From the IMG/VR virus record IMGVR_UViG_3300027375_000008, positions 1-31,873 of that record: DNA of 31,873 nucleotides, one strand, 5' to 3'. The translations under genes and the position numbers were made by a program. Below the pieces are notes generated by a model that saw only the letters and a program-made list of their open reading frames with translations, did no database searches and had not been told where the DNA came from. Below, in pieces: positions 20,823 to 27,334 of this stretch (its first letter is position 1; each line of letters begins with the position of its first letter). This DNA comes from a virus.

Positions 20823-20896
20823 CTTGGTGGATGTACCTCATCGGCACCGCTCACACGCTTGTCTACGTGTGGGCTTTCTGGAGAAGAAACAAATGA
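20819..20896 (+). CDS. 25-aa membrane peptide
   Basis: A 25-codon gene lying exactly between two ATGA overlaps. The product, MTWWMYLIGTAHTLVYVWAF followed by WRRNK, is one aromatic hydrophobic helix with a basic end, as in many membrane-inserted micropeptides. Codons and junctions match the neighbours, so it is probably real although short. Confidence 0.45.
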   Translation: MTWWMYLIGTAHTLVYVWAFWRRNK

Positions 20897-21060
20897 GCAA
20901 AGAAGACGCGATCAAACTGATCAAGCTGCTGTCCGCGCTGGAGTCGTGGGCATTCAGCACCAAGACACCGCTGCCCGACTACCTGCATGAGGACCTGTGC
21001 GTTGCAGTGGAGAAGCTGGAGAAAATTGTGCTGGAGAACCGTGGTGCGCAAACGCAGTAA
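20893..21060 (+). CDS. 55-aa helical protein
   Basis: The product starts MSKEDAIKLIKLLSALESWA and continues STKTPLPDYLHEDLCVAVEK, all helical with an amphipathic pattern. No family was recognised. It starts at an ATGA overlap and overlaps the GTG start of the next gene by 17 bp. Confidence 0.6.
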   Translation: MSKEDAIKLIKLLSALESWAFSTKTPLPDYLHEDLCVAVEKLEKIVLENRGAQTQ

Positions 21061-21520
21061 GTACAAACCAAAAGGCGTGCGCCTGGACAACATGAGCTGG
21101 ATCAAGTCGGGAATGCAGAAGGCTGCCGACGTCGAGAACGGATCAATCATCACCCGCACCAGGATCAGAAACCACATCGCCATTGACTCTCTGCGCAAGG
21201 GCGAGGCCAACAAGGACGACATGGACGCCATCATCAATGCGTTCAACGTCACCGAAGCGCTAGCCATCAAAGGCCTGGGCGAGGACTACAGAAGCGAGAT
21301 CAAGGCGGGCCAAGACGCTCTGTACAGCGTCGGCGTGCGCTCGTCCAAGGTTGGCAAGTTTGTTCTGTCAGGACCTGAGCTGACAGCAATCAACCAGACG
21401 ATGGAAATTCACGACGCCCAGCTCGACATCTGCACGATCAATCAACTTGAGTCGGCACTCGACTACGTGTGGAGTCAGATCAGGATGAAGAAGGCCCGGA
21501 GGATTCCAGTGCCTGCTTGA
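21044..21520 (+). CDS. Uncharacterised 158-aa protein
   Basis: The start is a GTG at 21044 with GGAG nine bases upstream, giving MRKRSKYKPKGVRLDNMSWI at the N-terminus. The first 20 residues are strongly basic, then mostly helices (TRIRNHIAIDSLRKGEANKD, MDAIINAFNVTEALAIKGLG) and a C-terminal half with FVLSGPELTAINQTMEIHDA and basic end. The fold suggests a soluble helical protein that binds nucleic acid through its N-terminal arm. It closes the operon before hairpin C and a strong terminator. Confidence 0.65.
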   Translation: MRKRSKYKPKGVRLDNMSWIKSGMQKAADVENGSIITRTRIRNHIAIDSLRKGEANKDDMDAIINAFNVTEALAIKGLGEDYRSEIKAGQDALYSVGVRSSKVGKFVLSGPELTAINQTMEIHDAQLDICTINQLESALDYVWSQIRMKKARRIPVPA

Positions 21521-21530
21521 ATCAACTGAG

Positions 21531-21560
21531 TGTCTTCCCTCCTGTTGGAGGAGGGAAGCC
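21531..21560 (+). other. Hairpin family copy C
   Basis: TGTC, stem TTCCCTCCT/AGGAGGGAA with loop GTTGG, then GCC. It lies 10 bp after a stop codon, as copy B does, and 41 bp before a second, stronger terminator. Confidence 0.75.
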
Positions 21561-21601
21561 CCTCTTGCTGTTTGTATGTAGAACTGTTTGCACATTTCGT
21601 G

Positions 21602-21626
21602 ACCCGCCAATCGGCGGGTTTTTTAT
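21602..21626 (+). terminator. Rho-independent terminator
   Basis: ACCCGCC/GGCGGGT (21602-21608, 21613-21619) with an AATC loop and six T. It separates the small-gene operon from the amidoligase gene. Confidence 0.92.
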
Positions 21627-21646
21627 TGTCCAAACACGGAAGGTTT

Positions 21647-22984
21647 ATGAAGAACTATCCATACCTTGAACGCCTGGCCACACAAACCTACACGGCCAAG
21701 TCAAAGTTCGCACATCAAGTTGCCAAGCGAGCACTCGAAGGAGGTGACGTCGACCAGCTCTTCGACATCTGCAAGTTCGTCGGCATCAAGTCCATTGTTC
21801 TCACCATCATGGGGGAGGAAGAGGGCTGCATGATGCTGCACCTCAAGCTCTGGCTTGATCGCTACTCCGCCTGGGAAGTCGGCGACTTCAGCGACTGGAT
21901 CAGCCGGTACGACAGCGCCGACGACTCAGACGATTGCATCGACCTCCTGAAAGACAGGGACATCATCACCCGCTGCGATGACTGCGGTGAGTGGGAGCTG
22001 GTGCGTGAGGTGCGGTCCTACTACAACAACGAGGACGCGCAGATCTGCCGCAGCTGCATCGACGACAGCTACCGCTGGTCCGATTACTACGACATGTACG
22101 TCTACTCGGACAGCTCACGCGACGCGCTCGACCAATACGGCAACCGCTGCGTGATCCACGAGGACGACGACGACTTCCAGTTCGACGACGACGACGACGA
22201 GTACCACCACGTCGACTACAGCCCGTCAGCTCGTGTCATCGGCAACTACCACAGCAGCAAGGGATCGCAGCGTCCGCAGATCAGCGACTGGACCAAGATG
22301 AAGAAGCGCTACCTCGGCGTCGAGCTCGAGGTGGAGGTGCGGGATAACGAGCGTGGCGAGAAGGCTCTGGCGCTACACAAGCTGATCAACGACGAGCAGT
22401 TCGGAGCCAAGGTGTTCTTCGAGAACGACGGCTCTCTGAGCAACGGCTTCGAGATCATCAGCCAGCCGATGGGCCTGGACAAGCACCGTGATCTTTGGGC
22501 CTGGCTCAAGGACAAGAACGCCGTCCGCAGCCTGCGCTCGCACAACACCACGACATGCGGACTGCACGTTCACGTCAGCAAGGATGGGTTGTCCAAGTTG
22601 CAGATCGCCAAGATCGTGTCGTTCATCAACGACCCGGACAACGAGGACCTGGTCCGCGCTGTCGCACGTCGGTACGCCGAGGGCTATTGCCGCATCAAGA
22701 GCAAGAAGATCGGCCGATCAGCACAGTCCGATGACCGGTACGAGGCAGTGAACATCACGCCGCGCAAGACCATCGAGTTCCGCATCTTCAAGGGCAGCCT
22801 CAAGTACGAATCGGTCATGGCTGCGATCCAGTTCTCGAACGCTCTCGTCGAGTTCTGCGGTCGCTCAACCACGTCGATCCGCGAACTCAAGGCCGACAAG
22901 TTTCTCGAGTTCATCCGCTCCGACGAGTCCGGCGACACCGACATGCTCGTCCCGTATCTCGAGAACCGTCTCGAAACCGCCTGA
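21647..22984 (+). CDS. Amidoligase_2-type enzyme with zinc knuckle and acidic linker
   Basis: The 445-residue protein starts at 21647 after AAGG. Residues 1-100 are helical; residues 110-137 hold C-x2-C (CDDC) and C-x2-C (CRSC), a zinc ribbon; residues 172-185 are nearly all aspartate. From residue 222 comes a domain with the marks of putative amidoligases of the glutamine-synthetase-like fold: YLGVELEVEV (Glu-x-Glu), FFENDGSLSNGFEIISQP, TTTCGLHVHVS, and NITPRKTIEFRIFKGSL. Such enzymes use ATP to join a carboxyl group to an amine through metal-bound Glu and His residues. The gene for a class II glutamine amidotransferase follows after 28 bp, which could supply ammonia or process the product. 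Substrate is unknown. Confidence 0.8.
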   Translation: MKNYPYLERLATQTYTAKSKFAHQVAKRALEGGDVDQLFDICKFVGIKSIVLTIMGEEEGCMMLHLKLWLDRYSAWEVGDFSDWISRYDSADDSDDCIDLLKDRDIITRCDDCGEWELVREVRSYYNNEDAQICRSCIDDSYRWSDYYDMYVYSDSSRDALDQYGNRCVIHEDDDDFQFDDDDDEYHHVDYSPSARVIGNYHSSKGSQRPQISDWTKMKKRYLGVELEVEVRDNERGEKALALHKLINDEQFGAKVFFENDGSLSNGFEIISQPMGLDKHRDLWAWLKDKNAVRSLRSHNTTTCGLHVHVSKDGLSKLQIAKIVSFINDPDNEDLVRAVARRYAEGYCRIKSKKIGRSAQSDDRYEAVNITPRKTIEFRIFKGSLKYESVMAAIQFSNALVEFCGRSTTSIRELKADKFLEFIRSDESGDTDMLVPYLENRLETA

Positions 22985-23012
22985 TCAAACATTCAACCAA
23001 GGAAATATCAAC

Positions 23013-24002
23013 ATGTGTCTTCTCGTACAACAAACCACCCAATCCACATTCAGCGATGAGTTTCTCGCCGACGTCTACAACAAGAACCAGGACGGCCTGG
23101 GCGTCATGTATGCCGACGGCGACAAGATGCACATCTTCAAGTGCCTGCCCGCCAACGCGCAGGAGTTCGTCGACTTCTACCGCAAGCACGCCGAAGGCAA
23201 GAACTGCGTGTGGCACGCACGCATGCAGACGCACGGCGACATCGACTTCGACAACTGCCATCCCTACAAGGTGACGGACGACGTCTGGCTGGCGCACAAC
23301 GGCATCCTGTCCACCGGCAACGCCGCAGACAAAGCCAAGTCCGACACCTGGCACTTCATCCAGAACTTCATCCGTCCGGCGCTCATCGGCAACCCCGAGC
23401 TGCTGACCGACGTCGACTGGCAGAAGTTCGTGGGCGAGCTCATCGGCCGCAGCAACAAGTTCGCACTGGTGCGTGCAGACGGAGCCGTCGTGGTGATCAA
23501 CGCGCAAGCTGGCGTCAACTACCAGAACGCCTGGCTGTCCAACACCTACGCCTGGTCGTACCACAAGTTCACCGGCACGCAAGGCGGCGGCTACACCAAC
23601 ATGTACTCAGGCTACGGCGGATACCGCAGCCGCTTCCAGGACGACGACTACGAGGACTACTACAGCACCTGGCGCACCGGCACGACCGAGGCCAAGGGTT
23701 CGTACATCCCGGATAGCAAGGACACCAAGTCCTCGCACAGGGGCCTGCCGAAGCAGACGTTCACCGCATCACAGATCAGCCCGTACGTTCGCGCAGCACA
23801 CAACCAATGGTCGCGTCGCGGCGTAGAGGGTGTCGAGCAGTGGGTGTTCGACGCACCGCACAAGGCGGCAGCTCTGCTGTCGTACTGGTACGACGACGTC
23901 GATGACGTCGAGGACCTGGTCGAGGACTTCCCCGAGACCGCAGCCGAGTGGATCGCCGACTTGTTCGCTTCCGACTCCATCGCCCCCAGCCTCATCAACT
24001 AA
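23013..24002 (+). CDS. Class II glutamine amidotransferase-like (Ntn hydrolase) protein
   Basis: The 329-residue protein begins Met-Cys (MCLLVQQTTQ), so removal of Met exposes the N-terminal cysteine nucleophile of class II amidotransferases. Other marks follow in order: NQDGLGVMYADG (25-36), WHARMQTHGDIDFDNCHPY (67-85), WLAHNGILS (92-100) and SDTWHF (110-115). Known members release ammonia from glutamine; relatives act as peptidases. Residues about 175-329 form an unrecognised extension, first Gly/Tyr/Asp-rich and disordered (GGGYTNMYSGYGGYRSRFQD), then helical and acidic. AAGGAAATATCAAC gives the ribosome site. It is probably transcribed with the amidoligase gene. Confidence 0.8.
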   Translation: MCLLVQQTTQSTFSDEFLADVYNKNQDGLGVMYADGDKMHIFKCLPANAQEFVDFYRKHAEGKNCVWHARMQTHGDIDFDNCHPYKVTDDVWLAHNGILSTGNAADKAKSDTWHFIQNFIRPALIGNPELLTDVDWQKFVGELIGRSNKFALVRADGAVVVINAQAGVNYQNAWLSNTYAWSYHKFTGTQGGGYTNMYSGYGGYRSRFQDDDYEDYYSTWRTGTTEAKGSYIPDSKDTKSSHRGLPKQTFTASQISPYVRAAHNQWSRRGVEGVEQWVFDAPHKAAALLSYWYDDVDDVEDLVEDFPETAAEWIADLFASDSIAPSLIN

Positions 24003-24015
24003 GCACGGGAGGCAG

Positions 24016-24210
24016 ATGGACGATTGGAAAGAGCACGTCAAGCTGGAGATCACGGACGCGTCGACAGACACGTTCCGCCTTCTCCAGATTCAGGTAGCCA
24101 TCTCAGACATGAAGGAGATCGACCTCATCCCAAACACGATACACACCGAACTCACAACCCTCATTCAAACAGTCAACGATGCCAGCAATCAAGGCGATAC
24201 CTCGCAATGA
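24016..24210 (+). CDS. Uncharacterised 64-aa protein
   Basis: The ATG follows GGGAGGCAG. The acidic product starts MDDWKEHVKLEITDASTDTF and is probably two helices (RLLQIQVAISDMKEIDLIPN, TELTTLIQTVNDAS). It lies 13 bp after the amidotransferase stop and overlaps the next gene by 32 bp. No function can be given; it could be a small partner of the enzymes upstream. Confidence 0.55.
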   Translation: MDDWKEHVKLEITDASTDTFRLLQIQVAISDMKEIDLIPNTIHTELTTLIQTVNDASNQGDTSQ

Positions 24211-24442
24211 GGTAGAGCTGGAGTACATGCTGGTGTGCAAGGACGGCTCACGCTCGCGTGGGCCTTCCATCGAAGTTGCACGTCAGCGCATCCAGCGCGT
24301 CACTCACTCGCCCGTGATGATGTCTCTCAGGATTCACCCAGAGACAACCATCACCAGCAATGGATACATCCAGTACCCGGACGGCTACCCACCCGAGGAA
24401 GTGGGAATCAGGAAAGGAAAGGAGTGGACCGCCATCAACTAG
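24179..24442 (+). CDS. Uncharacterised 87-aa protein
   Basis: The product starts MPAIKAIPRNEVELEYMLVC and is mixed alpha/beta with SIEVARQRIQRVTHSPVMMS and TSNGYIQYPDGYPPEEVG. It ends in basic residues. It overlaps the genes on both sides. No family was recognised. Confidence 0.55.
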   Translation: MPAIKAIPRNEVELEYMLVCKDGSRSRGPSIEVARQRIQRVTHSPVMMSLRIHPETTITSNGYIQYPDGYPPEEVGIRKGKEWTAIN

Positions 24443-24627
24443 AAGTTCGGCGGTTGATCAAGGGACTCGGGCTCAGGCTCGAGTCCACCGATCAATCAGG
24501 CGGACACATCAAGTGCGTCATCCGAAAGGACGACGTGATTCACAAAGTCATCTTCCCGGTGTCGCCGAGCGACCAGAGGTGGAAGAAAAACATGATGTCG
24601 TATCTCAGAAAGACTTTTCAGTTATGA
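24424..24627 (+). CDS. HicA-like small protein (dsRBD-type fold)
   Basis: The start is a GTG at 24424 preceded by AGGAAAGGAAAGGA; a TTG at 24454 is an alternative. The 67-residue product runs helix (VRRLIKGLGLRLESTDQSGG), then HIKCVIRKDDVIHKVIFPVS, then helix (DQRWKKNMMSYLRKTFQL). This alpha-beta-beta-beta-alpha order with a glycine-histidine before the first strand matches HicA/YcfA-type toxins, which cut mRNA through that histidine. No HicB antitoxin is adjacent. The similarity is short, so a harmless RNA-binding role is also possible. Confidence 0.5.
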   Translation: MDRHQLEVRRLIKGLGLRLESTDQSGGHIKCVIRKDDVIHKVIFPVSPSDQRWKKNMMSYLRKTFQL

Positions 24628-25034
24628 GCTCCACAGAACCAACCAAGCCAAGAAAACGCAAGTCCTCGCCGCGCCGCAAGGTATCGCCGCAAGAACGCAT
24701 GACCATCATCCAGCTCTGGACGTCAGGCCAGGGCAAGGTGCAAGAGATCGCCGATGCAATGCGTCGTCCAACCTCGACCATCTACAACGTGCTCATGAGC
24801 GCCGGTCTCTGGCCTGGGTACGATGACTACGCTAAGGCTGGCACGACTCCAGACCGGAACAAGGACACGCCCGGTCTGGCCAGAAAGCAGCCCAAGCCAG
24901 TGATCAAGATCGTCAAGGACAAGCCGCCGAAGATAGTGATGCCCGAGCCGACCCCGGTCGAGGCCGGAACCATCACCATGATTCGTGGTCCGAAGCGCAG
25001 CCTGTGGCAGCGCATCAAGGACTTCTTCCAGTAA
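24624..25034 (+). CDS. Helix-turn-helix protein with amphipathic C-terminal helix
   Basis: The 136-residue protein starts in an ATGA overlap. A basic arm (TKPRKRKSSPRRKVSPQERM) precedes a helix-turn-helix: MTIIQLWTSGQGKVQEIADA, then MRRPTSTIYNVLMSAGLWPG, similar to resolvase or IS630-type domains. A Pro/Lys-rich linker of about 60 residues follows, ending in RSLWQRIKDFFQ, an amphipathic helix that could bind a membrane or a protein partner. It is a likely DNA-binding regulator and the last gene before a terminator. Confidence 0.65.
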   Translation: MSSTEPTKPRKRKSSPRRKVSPQERMTIIQLWTSGQGKVQEIADAMRRPTSTIYNVLMSAGLWPGYDDYAKAGTTPDRNKDTPGLARKQPKPVIKIVKDKPPKIVMPEPTPVEAGTITMIRGPKRSLWQRIKDFFQ

Positions 25035-25039
25035 AGAGT

Positions 25040-25067
25040 GGGGGCTATGCCCCCATTTCTTTTTTTT
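25040..25067 (+). terminator. Rho-independent terminator of the rightward block
   Basis: GGGGGC/GCCCCC (25040-25045, 25049-25054) with a TAT loop, followed by TTTCTTTTTTTT. It is 5 bp after the stop codon. Confidence 0.93.
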
Positions 25068-25080
25068 AACCTCGGGGGCC

Positions 25081-25098
25081 AAGTCGATATTTACACGA
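25081..25098 (+). promoter_or_regulatory. CGATATTTACACGA element, copy 3
   Basis: AAGTCGATATTTACACGA, 15 of 16 bases identical to copy 1 over the shared core. It sits between two converging terminators. No convincing gene lies downstream on the same strand, so if it is a promoter it makes either a short RNA or antisense RNA to the leftward operon. Confidence 0.45.
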
Positions 25099-25105
25099 CC
25101 GCCCA

Positions 25106-25137
25106 AATGAAAAGCCCCTGGACGCAATGCCAGGGGC
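25106..25137 (-). terminator. Rho-independent terminator of the leftward replication operon
   Basis: On the minus strand GCCCCTGG/CCAGGGGC (25137-25130, 25121-25114) with an 8-nt loop, then TTTTCATTT. It lies 49 bp after the stop codon of the resolvase-like gene. Confidence 0.9.
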
Positions 25138-25185
25138 CTATGTTGCAGCTCACCGCATTTGGGTGGAGGCTCATGCCTCAACGCT

Positions 25186-25638
25186 TCATGCCGCGATCTT
25201 ATGTGGTGTTGCGTTGCTTTGTAAAGCGGCGAGGACAAGCCGCTCCCGCACCAGGGTGGCAAATGCCTTGAGCGACAGCTCAATGGTGAAGTCCACATCC
25301 TCATCCCAGTCCTCTTCCATCATGAATCCCCACGGGATTCGCACACGCCACGAGCAGAAGTCTTCCCGGTACGCCAGCACTGGCTCGGCGTCGACACGCC
25401 TCGCTTGATCCACGGCCTGCGCCCAAAACCTGACGATGTCCCCCTCCTTGATTACCTTGTACCGTTTGATCTCGATGGCAAAGCCATCCAGCCCAACGAT
25501 GTCGTGACCACCCTTGCGGGTCTGCTCCAGGTTGCGCTTCATCGGCTCGAGTAGCGCATCCCCCAGGAACTCGCTCAACTCCTTGATGAAGCTTCTTTCG
25601 GCCTGGGCGCCTTTCGCCCTGCTGTTGATCTTTCCCAT
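25186..25638 (-). CDS. PD-(D/E)XK nuclease, Holliday junction resolvase-like
   Basis: The 150-residue protein has a basic start (MGKINSRAKGAQAERSFIKE) and the nuclease core RNLEQTRKGGHDIVGLDG then FAIEIKRYKV. Glu14, Asp46, Glu56 and Lys58 match the E...D...ExK metal site of this fold, and FWAQAVDQARRVDAEPVLAY gives the usual helix and strand after it. Members near phage replication genes resolve branched DNA before packaging. It is the last gene of the leftward operon and overlaps the HExxH gene by one base (TAATG). Confidence 0.75.
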   Translation of the reverse strand: MGKINSRAKGAQAERSFIKELSEFLGDALLEPMKRNLEQTRKGGHDIVGLDGFAIEIKRYKVIKEGDIVRFWAQAVDQARRVDAEPVLAYREDFCSWRVRIPWGFMMEEDWDEDVDFTIELSLKAFATLVRERLVLAALQSNATPHKIAA

Positions 25639-26039
25639 TACTTACCCTTCTTTGCTTTGCTGCTCTTGCTGAGTCGAGACGAGAACTCCGCCATCAACTC
25701 TTGCGCCACTGCCTGAATGGCGTACGCCTCTTGCTCTCGGCCGGGTGATGACTCGCCGTAGTAATCGCAGTATTCCTGCCAGATGTGAACCGCCTCGTGT
25801 ACCAGCAGGCCAGCTATCTCGATGGGGTTTCGCTCTTCCCATCCACTCAAACAGACGATGCAAGCCAATCCCTTGGCGGAGACCAGGTGGTGCGCTGTTG
25901 CATCCGCCTGGCTGGTCTTAATCCAAGGCGAGATCGGCTCACAGTTCATGTGCTTCATCGCCTGCTTGTATTCGCGGTCACTCAAGCACAAGGTCAGGTG
26001 TGGCCCAGGCGCAGAGATTCTTCGGTCCAACCACTTCAT
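25638..26039 (-). CDS. HExxH metallopeptidase-like protein
   Basis: The 133-residue protein contains HEAVHIWQEY (residues 81-90), a zinc metallopeptidase HExxH motif, followed by REQEAYAIQA (101-110), which can offer the third glutamate ligand. The order HExxH then E-x-x-A fits minimal gluzincin-like phage proteins. No signal peptide is present, so it would act in the cytoplasm, perhaps on host proteins or as a non-catalytic metal-binding protein. The C-terminus is Lys/Ser-rich. TAATG junctions on both sides link it to its neighbours. Confidence 0.65.
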   Translation of the reverse strand: MKWLDRRISAPGPHLTLCLSDREYKQAMKHMNCEPISPWIKTSQADATAHHLVSAKGLACIVCLSGWEERNPIEIAGLLVHEAVHIWQEYCDYYGESSPGREQEAYAIQAVAQELMAEFSSRLSKSSKAKKGK

Positions 26040-26344
26040 TACTTGCTTTCAAATACCAGTCGACGCATGTCTTCCAGGTGATGTTTCATTGATTCGATCT
26101 GGCCTGCTGTGCCGATCGACTGCGATGGCCTGCACCCCGCCTGCCACAGCTCATCCATCAAAGACTGCGCTGCACCGAACGGGATGCTCATACAAGGCGA
26201 GACCGTCTGGCCAGACTCGATGACACGCATGGTCAGTGGCTCGGCGACAGAGAAGCCGCCATCGTCTTGCTTGACGCCAATGCGCAGCGAGATGGCATCG
26301 CTCCAGATTTCCCGCTGTGCCGAGAACTTCCACTGCTCGTTCAT
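26039..26344 (-). CDS. Uncharacterised 101-aa protein
   Basis: The product starts MNEQWKFSAQREIWSDAISL with a beta-rich first half (FSVAEPLTMRVIESG) and a helical end (SMKHHLEDMRRLVFESK). Segment GAAQSLMDELWQAGCRPSQS resembles small phage proteins of unknown role. ATGA and TAATG junctions link it to its neighbours. Confidence 0.65.
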   Translation of the reverse strand: MNEQWKFSAQREIWSDAISLRIGVKQDDGGFSVAEPLTMRVIESGQTVSPCMSIPFGAAQSLMDELWQAGCRPSQSIGTAGQIESMKHHLEDMRRLVFESK

Positions 26345-26577
26345 GACACGTCCTTCCTCACGCCGTTGATCGCGATTTGCAGAGTGATGCCATCGAGTCC
26401 GATGTCGCGCACCTCATAGACCCTGGCAACGATGTCGTTGCAGGCCTCCTCGATGACAGCGTCGATCTCCTGATTCACCACCTCGTTCAGGCGCTTGCGC
26501 AGGTCGGCCTTGATGACTTGCCTGAGGTTGGCCTCGACCAATGGAGCCACTGCTGTGTACTTCAATGTGATGCTCAT
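26341..26577 (-). CDS. Uncharacterised 78-aa protein
   Basis: The product starts MSITLKYTAVAPLVEANLRQ and has one long helix (DLRKRLNEVVNQEIDAVIEE) then strands (VYEVRDIGLDGITLQIAING). It starts 2 bp after the previous stop. No family was recognised. Confidence 0.6.
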   Translation of the reverse strand: MSITLKYTAVAPLVEANLRQVIKADLRKRLNEVVNQEIDAVIEEACNDIVARVYEVRDIGLDGITLQIAINGVRKDVS

Positions 26578-26579
26578 GG

Positions 26580-26918
26580 TCAGGCTCCGTATGCGCGGCG
26601 CTCCGCACGCTCGTTCGCACTCTTGGTGCGGTACAACTCGATCTGAAGTTCGACTGCCTTGAGGTGGTAGCGAACCTTCTCCTCCTCATACACCGCCTGC
26701 TTGAGGTCATCGAGCAGCTTGATGTACGTGGGGTGGGCATAGGCCTCACGCTCTTGACCGGACGTGGTCGTGATCTTCTTCTCGCGCTCGGCGTCCTTCA
26801 TGAGCATGGCCAGGCAGGACTTCTTGTAGTCCTCGAGGTGGCCACGCGCAGCGCGGGCGGGTGCGTACCTGTCTGCAAGCTGGCGGTACAACTCCAGCAT
26901 TTCTTCGATGTCCATCAT
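26580..26918 (-). CDS. 112-aa coiled-coil protein
   Basis: The product is nearly all charged helix: MDIEEMLELYRQLADRYAPA, LKQAVYEEEKVRYHLKAVEL and QIELYRTKSANERAERRAYG. The first two codons are both ATG. It shares an ATGA with the winged-helix gene upstream. A structural or adaptor role in the replication complex is possible, but nothing specific is seen. Confidence 0.65.
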   Translation of the reverse strand: MMDIEEMLELYRQLADRYAPARAARGHLEDYKKSCLAMLMKDAEREKKITTTSGQEREAYAHPTYIKLLDDLKQAVYEEEKVRYHLKAVELQIELYRTKSANERAERRAYGA

Positions 26919-27334
26919 TCGATCCTTTCTATGCGGCCATCACGGTAGTAGTGCCAGTTGCCGATGCGGCTCGGGTACGCAAGGAAGTCCTGCGATCCTG
27001 GGCGCAATGGGCGCTGTTTGTTGTCCCGCTCGGGGACGTAGTTAGGGAGCAGCATCTTGGTGTTCTTGAGACTCTTTGATTCAGGATTGAAGCCAGAGAC
27101 AGGGCCGAGCTCTTCGAGCTTTGCCTTGCCTGACTTGGTGATTGCCCATGCGCTTTGAACGCTGCGCACGTAGCCACTGGCCACGAGGCGGGACATGTAC
27201 TCGCCATCGAATCGGCTGATGCTGTTGATCGCGCCGACGACTAGCTTGAGTTCCTTGCTGCTCTTCTCGCCGAAGGACAGCGCGTACAGGATGCGATGCG
27301 ACCCTGCGTTACGTACGACTTTGCCGATGCTCAT
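26915..27334 (-). CDS. Winged-helix DNA-binding protein
   Basis: The start at 27334 (MSIGKVVRNAGSHRILYALS) was taken because of the ATGA overlap with the zinc-ribbon gene; the longer frame upstream is its shadow. The N-terminal 75 residues look like a winged helix: SHRILYALSFGEKSSKELKL, VVGAINSISRFDGEYMSRLV and SGYVRSVQSAWAITKSGKAK. The C-terminal half is basic and Tyr/Pro-rich and may wrap DNA or bind a partner (LLPNYVPERDNKQRPLRPG). It is a likely regulator or replication accessory. Confidence 0.65.
   Translation of the reverse strand: MSIGKVVRNAGSHRILYALSFGEKSSKELKLVVGAINSISRFDGEYMSRLVASGYVRSVQSAWAITKSGKAKLEELGPVSGFNPESKSLKNTKMLLPNYVPERDNKQRPLRPGSQDFLAYPSRIGNWHYYRDGRIERIE

Noticed and set aside
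25107-25271. Short plus-strand frame after element copy 3
   Set aside because: It begins in the leftward terminator hairpin and is mostly antisense to the resolvase-like gene.
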